From Desulfolutivibrio sulfodismutans DSM 3696 (GTDB lineage: Bacteria > Desulfobacterota > Desulfovibrionia > Desulfovibrionales > Desulfovibrionaceae): DNA of 64,000 bases. The stretch covers positions 1,591,501-1,655,500 of the forward strand of contig NZ_CP045504.1 in NCBI RefSeq assembly GCF_013376455.1, in the 5' to 3' direction. The notes beneath the pieces are model-generated. The model saw nothing but the letters and a program-made list of their open reading frames with translations, had not been told where the DNA came from and did no database searches. A program made the translations under genes and the position numbers. Below are positions 58,166 to 64,000 of this stretch, one piece after another (positions within the stretch are counted from its first letter, which is position 1; each line of letters opens with the position of its first letter).

Positions 58166-58181
58166 TGGCCCACGGCTTGCT
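58166..58181 (+). promoter_or_regulatory. Sigma-54 (-24/-12) promoter
   Basis: TGGCCCACGGCTTGCT: GG and GC separated by exactly 10 bases, matching TGGCACG-N4-TTGCW at all key places. Transcription would start near 58192, 14 bases before the uspA-like ATG. Confidence 0.8.
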
Positions 58182-58205
58182 TATGGGGAAGCGGAAAGGA
58201 GCCCT

Positions 58206-58631
58206 ATGGAAAAAATCCTCGTCGGTATCGACTCCGAGCGCCCTGCCCTGGAGGCGCTCATCCGGGCATTGTGCCTGGCCGCGCGCATAAACGCCCGGGT
58301 GTGCGTTCTGGTGGTTCACCCCCCAGGCAAGACCTTGGAGACGAACAGGGATCGGCCCGCCCTGCGCCTGGTCGAATCCGAGATCGACTCCGCCAGGACG
58401 GCCGGGACCAGTGTGGAGGTGTTCGTTGCCGAGGGGGATTTCGACCGTGAGATGATCGAGGCGGCGGGGCGGATGAAGACCACGTTTCTGGTGGCTTCCG
58501 CCGTTGCCGGGGACGAACCGGGGGGGGACCGCGAAGCCGAACGCCTGACAAGGATCCTGCATGGCGTGGACTGCCGGGTTGAACTGGTTTCGCCCAAAAA
58601 GAACACGAAACCTGAAAAGGAAGGGCTATGA
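58206..58631 (+). CDS. UspA-like universal stress protein
   Basis: 141 residues, starting MEKILVGIDSERPALEALIR. The N-terminal strand and Asp 9 (LVGIDSE) match UspA, but the C-terminal G-x2-G-x9-G-S/T ATP-binding loop is not evident, so it is probably a non-ATP-binding type. It is first in the sigma-54 operon; its stop overlaps the start of the permease gene (ATGA). Confidence 0.78.
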   Translation: MEKILVGIDSERPALEALIRALCLAARINARVCVLVVHPPGKTLETNRDRPALRLVESEIDSARTAGTSVEVFVAEGDFDREMIEAAGRMKTTFLVASAVAGDEPGGDREAERLTRILHGVDCRVELVSPKKNTKPEKEGL

Positions 58632-59569
58632 GCATACCCATGGAACTGTACCTGCCCATCGCGGGAAACAGCGTGAATATTGCCGCGATTTTCGGCCTGG
58701 GGGGAGCGGTGGGCCTGCTGTCGGGTATCTTCGGGGTGGGCGGGGGATTTTTGATGACCCCGCTTCTGATCATGATGGGCATTCCCCCGACCGTGGCCGC
58801 GGCCTCGGATTCCAACCAGATCGTGGGGGCCTCCACCTCCGGAACCCTGGCGCATCTGCGCCTGGGCAACGTGGATGTGAAGATGGGTGTTCTGCTGCTG
58901 GTCGGCGGAGTCCTGGGCGGGACCGTGGGCGTGGAGATCATCAAGGCCCTGCGCCGAATGGGCAATGCCGATTTTCTTATCAACATCACCTACGTGCTCA
59001 TGCTCGGGCTGGTGGGCGGCTACATGTTCATCGAGAGCCTGCAGTCCATGAAAAAAAGCAAGGCCCCGTCCGAACCCGAACCCGAAAGGCACACCAAGTC
59101 AAACGCCTTCGCGCGCCTGGTGGCCGCGCTGCCCTGGCAGATGGAGTTCAGCCGTTCCGGGGTGCGCATGTCGCCCATCCTGCCCCTCATCCTCGGAGGG
59201 CTGGTAGGGGTGCTCTCGGCCATCATGGGCGTGGGCGGCGGGTTCATCATGGTTCCGGTCATGGTCTACCTTCTGCGCATGCCCATGCACGTGGTGGTGG
59301 GCACCAGCCTTTTCCAGATCCTTTTCACCTGCATCAACGTCACCATCATGCAATCCGTCTCCAACCACACCGTGGACTTCGTCCTGGCCCTGTTGCTGCT
59401 CGTCGGCTCATCGCTCGGGGCTCAGGTCGGGGCCAGGGTCGGCAGGAAGCTGCACGGGGACCAGCTCAAGATCCTTCTGGCTTCCCTGGTGCTCGTGGTC
59501 ATGGGCAAGATTCTCTACGAACTGATTGCCAGGCCGGACGTGCTTCTGGCCTATGCGGGGGGGCATTAG
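58628..59569 (+). CDS. TSUP (TauE/SafE) family permease
   Basis: 313 residues with about eight membrane helices in two repeats, each carrying the family signature: LSGIFGVGGGFLMTPLLIMM near 30 and LSAIMGVGGGFIMVPVMVYL near 200. A charged cytoplasmic loop (about 145-180) separates them. TSUP proteins move sulfur-containing anions or organic acids such as sulfite, sulfoacetate or taurine-derived compounds; a role in sulfur anion transport would suit a sulfate reducer. Directly followed by the TIGR02186-like gene. Confidence 0.92.
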   Translation: MSIPMELYLPIAGNSVNIAAIFGLGGAVGLLSGIFGVGGGFLMTPLLIMMGIPPTVAAASDSNQIVGASTSGTLAHLRLGNVDVKMGVLLLVGGVLGGTVGVEIIKALRRMGNADFLINITYVLMLGLVGGYMFIESLQSMKKSKAPSEPEPERHTKSNAFARLVAALPWQMEFSRSGVRMSPILPLILGGLVGVLSAIMGVGGGFIMVPVMVYLLRMPMHVVVGTSLFQILFTCINVTIMQSVSNHTVDFVLALLLLVGSSLGAQVGARVGRKLHGDQLKILLASLVLVVMGKILYELIARPDVLLAYAGGH

Positions 59570-59571
59570 TC

Positions 59572-60315
59572 ATGAAACACATCATGCTTTGCACCATATT
59601 GCTTCTTTTACCGTGTACGGCCCTGGCCGGTGAGGGGGAATTCTCCGTAAGCCCCCAGGCCATCCAGATCCACGCCCTTTACAACGGCTCGACCATCAGG
59701 GCGGAAGGAATCGTTCCGGAAGGGTCCCAGGTCGTGCTGCGCTTTCTCGGCGCTCCCGGAGACGTGGACATGAAACAAAAGGGGAAAGCTTTGGGGCTTT
59801 TGTGGATGAACATGGGAAACGTGCGTTTCGACAAGGTTCCGGCCGTGTTCCTGGTGGCCTCGTCCGCGCCGCTTGCGGACATGGGGTCGGCCGGGGCGGC
59901 TCTGGGCATGGCCGACCTGACCGGACAGGTGGGCATCGAGCCGGACGACGCCGACCGGGATGTCTTGTTGCCGGAGTTGTTGAAACTCAAGCAGGATGAG
60001 GGGCTTTACCGCGAAATGTCCGGCACCGTGACCATGGGCCCGGCAAAGGACGGCATGCAGCCTTTTACTGCGGACATGCCCATTCCCTCGCGTCTGTCCC
60101 CCGGGGACTACGCCGTGGAGGTGCACGCCCTGAAGGACGGCCGTGAGGTCTTCACCGCCTCGCGGGCCATGGACGTGAAAATGGTGGGCATCCCCTTCAT
60201 GATGGCCGACATGGCCTTCAACCATGGGGTCTGGTACGGGGTTTTGGCCTCGGTCATCGCCATTCTGGCCGGACTCGGCATCGGACTGGTCTTCCAGAGC
60301 AAGGAGGCTCATTAA
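59572..60315 (+). CDS. TIGR02186-like (Alph_Pro_TM) exported membrane protein
   Basis: 247 residues. A signal peptide (MKHIMLCTILLLLPCTALAG) precedes an extracytoplasmic domain with FSVSPQAIQIHALYNGSTIR, and one C-terminal helix (LASVIAILAGLGIGLVF) anchors it. This is the pattern of TIGR02186 / Alph_Pro_TM proteins, which are typically encoded beside TSUP permeases, as here. It probably is an accessory of the permease. It starts two bases after the permease stop. Confidence 0.85.
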   Translation: MKHIMLCTILLLLPCTALAGEGEFSVSPQAIQIHALYNGSTIRAEGIVPEGSQVVLRFLGAPGDVDMKQKGKALGLLWMNMGNVRFDKVPAVFLVASSAPLADMGSAGAALGMADLTGQVGIEPDDADRDVLLPELLKLKQDEGLYREMSGTVTMGPAKDGMQPFTADMPIPSRLSPGDYAVEVHALKDGREVFTASRAMDVKMVGIPFMMADMAFNHGVWYGVLASVIAILAGLGIGLVFQSKEAH

Positions 60316-60321
60316 CACCAT

Positions 60322-62880
60322 ATGTTGCCCGCCCTGATCCGGAACATCGCGCGGCGTTGGAGCAAAAAGCCCTCTGTGCCCTTTTCGGTGCTCTTCAAAA
60401 AATTCAAGAGCATCCTGGAACGCAACAACGCGATTCTGGAACTCATGGGCGACATGGGCGACAAGCTCGGCGGGGAATACATCTACGACCGGCAGTATCT
60501 CTTCGAGACCTGCGAACGGCTCGGCGACCAGGTCTTCAAGCTCATTTCGGACCTGAGCCTTCTGTGCCAGCGCAAGAACGTGGCCCTGTTCACCGCGTTC
60601 GAGCGCATCCAGTTCCGGATACGGGAAGAGATGGCCGGTCGCCGAACCCTGTCGCGTCCCGACCACATCCTGCCCCTGGCCGAACTGACCCATGACCTTG
60701 CGGACGAGGGCGGCAACAAGATGGCGGGCCTGGGAGACATCCGGAACATCCTGGGATTCGACGTGCCAGAGGGCTTCGTGATCACCGCCGGAGCCTATTT
60801 CGAGGTCATAGGGCAAGCCGGACTGCGGCGGGACGCCGCGCAAAGCGCCGTCTTTCCGGGCGAGGCGGAGGCGGACTTAGCCGTGATGTCGGCACGGCTG
60901 CAGGAGGCGATCCTGCGCGTCCCCATCCCCAAACGGCTGGCCAGGGCCATCGAGAAAGCGGCTCGGGAGACGGCCGGAAAGGACGGCCTTCTGGCCGTAC
61001 GATCCAGCGCCTGGGGCGAGGACGGCGAATCGAGCTTCGCGGGCATGTACGAGAGCGTCCTCGGCGTGCCCCCGGGCGAAATCCTGGACGCCTACCGGCG
61101 GGTGCTGTCCAGCCTTTTCGCGGAGCAGGCCCTACGCCACCGCGCACATCACGGACCGAGCGGCGAGGAGCCGGCCATGGCCGTGGGCGTGATGCGCATG
61201 GTGGACGCCCGGACAAGCGGCGGGCTCTACACCTACGCCCCGCTACGGGACCAGGACCGGGCCATGGTGGTCAGCGCCGCCTGGGGCCTGGGCAAGCCCA
61301 TCGTGGAAGGCACGGCCGAGACCGACACTTATCTGCTTGATCGCGAACCGCCCTATGAGCTTCTGTCCTCGGACATTGCGGCCAAGACCACGCGGATGGC
61401 GCTCGTCCCCTCCGGCGGCACGGACATACGCGAGGTCCCGGACGCTGAGCAGGCCGTGCCCTGCCTCACGCCGGACCAGATCGCCGTCCTGGCCCGCACG
61501 GCCATGGCCCTGGAGCGGTTTTTCAAGCGCCCCCTGGACGTGGAGTGGGCCTTTACCGGGGACGACGCCCTGGTGGTGCTCCAGGCCCGGCCCCTGGCCA
61601 TCCAGCCCCGGGAACCCTCCCGGCGGCCCGACGCCGCCCAGGCTGCCAGGGATGCCCCCGTGCTGCTCTCCGGCCAGGGCGTGGCGGCCATGGGCGGCGT
61701 GGCCTCTGGTCCGGTCCACCTGGTGAAACAAAGGGAGGACCTGTCGGACTTCCCCTACGGCGCGATCCTGGTGGCCATGCATTCCTCTCCCCGATACGCC
61801 CGGGTGATGCCCCGCTGCCGCGGGATCATCACCGACATCGGATCGGCCACCGGGCATATGGCCACCATCGCCAGGGAACTGCGCGTGCCCACGCTGGTGG
61901 GGGTGGGAAACGCCACGCGGACCCTGACCGAGGGCCGGGAGATCACGCTCGACGCGGACCACGGCGTGATCTACGACGGCATGGTCGAGGCCCTGTGCCG
62001 CTTCGAACTGGTCCGGAAGGACGTCTTCGAGGAATCCTGGGAATACCGGACCCTCAAGCGCGTGCTCAAGCACATCACCCCGCTGACCCTGCTCGATCCC
62101 AAGGCCGATTCGTTTAGCCCCGAATTCTGCACGACCTTTCACGACATCGCCCGCTACGTGCACCAGCGCGCCGTGAACAAGCTCATCTCCCTGTCCGAGA
62201 CCCATCCGGAGCTTAAGGGAAATGCCTCCCGCCGTCTGGTCACCAGGCTGCCCCTGGGACTCGCGGTCATCGACGTGGACGGCGGCATAAGCCCGGACGC
62301 CTCGGCCGAGGCCGCGGAGGAGGATCTTCTGTGCCATCCCTTGAAGGCCCTGTTGGAGGGGCTCAACGCCTCGGGCATGTGGGAGACCCGGCCGGTGGCT
62401 GTGGGCATGGGCAGCTTTCTTTCGAGCCTGACGCGGACCCTGTCCGCCGAACAGGCCCACCCCAGGCGCATGGGGCGCAATCTGGCCGTCATCTCCAAGG
62501 AATATCTGAACCTGCACCTGCGCCTGGGATACCATTTCACCGTGGTGGACGCCTTTGTGGGCGGCCCGGTCAACGACAACGTGATCTATTTCCGGTTCAT
62601 GGGCGGTGTGACCGACCTGGCGCGGCGTTCCCGCCGGGCGGGGCTGGTGGCGACTATCCTCGAACATTTCGACTTCATGGTCGAGCTCAAGGGGGATATG
62701 GTCACGGGGCGGCTCAAACAGCATCCCACCCAGGCCATGCTGGACGCCATGTTCATGCTGGGCGGGCTGATCGGCTACACCAGACAGCTCGACGCCATGC
62801 TCGACTCCGACGGGGCCGGGAAGCGGCATGTCGAGACATTTCTGCATCGCATCGCCCATGCCGGGAGGAACAAAAAATGA
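60322..62880 (+). CDS. PEP-synthase-like protein without PEP barrel
   Basis: 852 residues. A unique helical lead (1-140) is followed by a PPDK/PEP-synthase N-terminal ATP-grasp domain (about 145-435: GFDVPEGFVITAGAYFEVIG, DGLLAVRSSAWGEDGESSF, ALVVLQARPLAIQ) and the swivelling phosphohistidine domain with GSATGHMATIARELRVPTLV, His 512. The last 300 residues are not the PEP/pyruvate TIM barrel of true PEP synthase but an unknown helical region. So ATP-driven His phosphorylation is plausible, with an acceptor that is not necessarily pyruvate. It ends overlapping the response regulator start (ATGA). Confidence 0.85.
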   Translation: MLPALIRNIARRWSKKPSVPFSVLFKKFKSILERNNAILELMGDMGDKLGGEYIYDRQYLFETCERLGDQVFKLISDLSLLCQRKNVALFTAFERIQFRIREEMAGRRTLSRPDHILPLAELTHDLADEGGNKMAGLGDIRNILGFDVPEGFVITAGAYFEVIGQAGLRRDAAQSAVFPGEAEADLAVMSARLQEAILRVPIPKRLARAIEKAARETAGKDGLLAVRSSAWGEDGESSFAGMYESVLGVPPGEILDAYRRVLSSLFAEQALRHRAHHGPSGEEPAMAVGVMRMVDARTSGGLYTYAPLRDQDRAMVVSAAWGLGKPIVEGTAETDTYLLDREPPYELLSSDIAAKTTRMALVPSGGTDIREVPDAEQAVPCLTPDQIAVLARTAMALERFFKRPLDVEWAFTGDDALVVLQARPLAIQPREPSRRPDAAQAARDAPVLLSGQGVAAMGGVASGPVHLVKQREDLSDFPYGAILVAMHSSPRYARVMPRCRGIITDIGSATGHMATIARELRVPTLVGVGNATRTLTEGREITLDADHGVIYDGMVEALCRFELVRKDVFEESWEYRTLKRVLKHITPLTLLDPKADSFSPEFCTTFHDIARYVHQRAVNKLISLSETHPELKGNASRRLVTRLPLGLAVIDVDGGISPDASAEAAEEDLLCHPLKALLEGLNASGMWETRPVAVGMGSFLSSLTRTLSAEQAHPRRMGRNLAVISKEYLNLHLRLGYHFTVVDAFVGGPVNDNVIYFRFMGGVTDLARRSRRAGLVATILEHFDFMVELKGDMVTGRLKQHPTQAMLDAMFMLGGLIGYTRQLDAMLDSDGAGKRHVETFLHRIAHAGRNKK

Positions 62881-63308
62881 ACCACCACATACCTGACGCG
62901 GCCCCCCCGACGGGCGGCTCCCCTGCCGGACGCAGGACCAGCATCCTGATCCTGGACGACGAGCCCATTGTCTGCAAGCGTCTCAAACCCTTTTTTCAGA
63001 AGGCCGGATATGAGGTGGAGGCGTTCGGACGCCCTGCCGAGGCCTTGGACCGGGTGCGCGAACGGCGCTTCGACGTGGTCATCACCGACCTCAAAATGCC
63101 GGGAATGGACGGGCTGGCCTTCCTAGGCCAGGTCAAAACACAGCATCCGGACACGAACGTCATCGTCATCACCGGCTTCGCCACTTTAGAGACCGCGCGG
63201 GAATCCTTCCGCAACGGCGTCTTCGACTTCGTGGCCAAACCTTTCAAGTTGCCGGCCATTCTGGATGCCGTGAAGCGCATCGAGAAGGAACGCGGGCTCG
63301 TCCCGTAA
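62877..63308 (+). CDS. Receiver-only response regulator
   Basis: 143 residues: a disordered lead of about 20, then one receiver domain with DDEP, phospho-acceptor Asp in VVITDLKMPGMDG, and Lys in FVAKPFK. No output domain. It lies between the two PEP-synthase-like genes, overlapping the first by 4 bases and 9 bases from the next, so it may control their activity by contact, perhaps phosphorylated by the divergent kinase. Confidence 0.9.
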   Translation: MNHHIPDAAPPTGGSPAGRRTSILILDDEPIVCKRLKPFFQKAGYEVEAFGRPAEALDRVRERRFDVVITDLKMPGMDGLAFLGQVKTQHPDTNVIVITGFATLETARESFRNGVFDFVAKPFKLPAILDAVKRIEKERGLVP

Positions 63309-63317
63309 CCCTGGTCT

Positions 63318-64000
63318 ATGATGGCCATGAAAACGGGGAGCGATGCGGGAGGGGCCATGGGGCCGGGATCGGCCCGTTTCCTGTTTCGGGCCTTCAAGCG
63401 CATCCTGACAGGCAACACCGTCGCACTCGAGCGCATGTCCCGCATGGACCGCGCCCTGAGCGGCGAATACGTCTTCGACAGGGCCTTCCTGGAAGACTCG
63501 GTGCGTGAAGTCTGCCGCCTGGCGCATCAGTCCGCCTACCATCTCAACGGCATGGCCAAAGAAGGCTATGTGGACCTCTACGACGCCTACTTGTCGGTCA
63601 AGGACGCGCTGGAGGACGTTCTCTCCGGCGGCATGGGCCCCCTGTCCTCCCGCTGGGTGCTGGCCTTCTCCGAAATCGGCTGGGAGATGGAGCCGCTGGT
63701 GGGACTGACGAGCGCCGGGATGGCGGTGCTCGGCCGGGACATGGGCCTGCCCGCGCCGGACGGATTTGCGGTCACCACCACGGGCATGCGCGAATTGGCC
63801 GGGGACCGGGCCAACGAAGTCCGACGCCGGGTGGAGGAGGCGGTCCTGGCGCTTTTTTCCCGCCTGGGAGGCCCCTGTGCGTTGGAGGCGATCCTGGTGT
63901 CGGCCGGACTTGCCGGCGACGGAGAGATCCTGGCCGAAATCCGGACGGACGGGATCGAGGAGACGGTGCAAGCCGTGGCGGACCTCGCCGGGCCGGACAC
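63318..64000 (+). CDS. Second PEP-synthase-like protein, cut by window end
   Basis: At least 227 residues, open at the right edge. The helical lead is clearly related to that of the gene at 60322: FKRILTGNTVALERMSRMDR with LSGEYVFDRAFLED here, against FKSILERNNAILELMGDMGD with LGGEYIYDRQYLFE there. The start of the ATP-grasp domain is reached (GLPAPDGFAVTTTGMREL). So the operon encodes two diverged paralogues flanking a response regulator. ATG 63318 and 63321 are both possible starts. Confidence 0.82.
   Translation, partial: MMAMKTGSDAGGAMGPGSARFLFRAFKRILTGNTVALERMSRMDRALSGEYVFDRAFLEDSVREVCRLAHQSAYHLNGMAKEGYVDLYDAYLSVKDALEDVLSGGMGPLSSRWVLAFSEIGWEMEPLVGLTSAGMAVLGRDMGLPAPDGFAVTTTGMRELAGDRANEVRRRVEEAVLALFSRLGGPCALEAILVSAGLAGDGEILAEIRTDGIEETVQAVADLAGPD

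Noticed and set aside
62331-63308. Long upstream extension of the response regulator frame
   Set aside because: The part before 62877 overlaps the PEP-synthase-like gene and is a shadow; ATG 62877 overlapping its stop is the natural start.

Overview
The window reads as a high-GC chromosome segment of a sulfate-reducing deltaproteobacterium of the Desulfovibrionaceae. The grounds are a periplasmic-type molybdopterin formate dehydrogenase (fdhA-fdhB-fdhE), a short DUF4911-like protein, many two-component and sigma-54 activator genes, and strong GC bias at third codon positions. No species is claimed.

Layout. 1-3.9 kb: the 3' part of fdhA, then fdhB and fdhE. 4-13.5 kb: housekeeping and envelope genes (CgeB-like glycosyltransferase, RRM protein, FAD oxidoreductase, M24 peptidase, DUF4911-like protein, single-domain response regulator, LysM-TPR protein, a 49-aa membrane protein, EamA exporter). 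13.8-17.8 kb, minus strand: rpmH-rnpA-yidD-yidC-jag. rpmH lies wholly inside an extended rnpA frame, and the two start codons are 4 nt apart behind one ribosome-binding site. 17.97 kb: initiator tRNA-fMet with a consensus-like promoter and a terminator.

17.998-50.723 kb is an integrative island of about 32.6 kb inserted at the 3' end of tRNA-fMet. A 92-bp direct repeat (49 bp identical, then 2 mismatches, then identical through the terminator) marks both ends. Copies of a 21-bp arm-type repeat lie just inside both ends. The tyrosine integrase is at the right end, with a Toprim/DUF3987 primase, an AlpA-like regulator, a DUF4160/DUF2442 pair and an AT-rich unknown gene. Its 26-kb cargo is bracketed by inverted 23-bp copies (18201 and 44684) and holds four related palindromes. 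The cargo encodes small stress and envelope proteins (CsbD, PRC-barrel, GlsB/YeaQ type, BON lipoprotein, SH3, two DUF3309-like), a GH75 chitosanase-like protein, a collagen-like lipoprotein, two exported proteins with the same six-cysteine motif, a sigma-54 activator, a CheB-CheR-PAS protein coupled to a hybrid kinase, a B12/radical SAM protein and a 2886-aa cyclic beta-1,2-glucan synthase.

50.72-54.98 kb looks like a decayed second element: different arm-type repeats next to attR, a VapBC-type toxin-antitoxin pair, a broken gene, an AEP-type primase, and a tRNA 3'-end scar with its terminator.

55.2-64 kb: a sensor kinase and NtrC-type regulator diverge from a tightly packed operon (UspA-like, TSUP permease, TIGR02186-like protein, PEP-synthase-like protein without the PEP barrel, response regulator, second PEP-synthase-like protein cut by the window end). 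The intergenic region carries a near-consensus sigma-54 promoter and two 17-bp palindromic sites upstream of it, so local control of the operon by the kinase/regulator pair is the simplest model.
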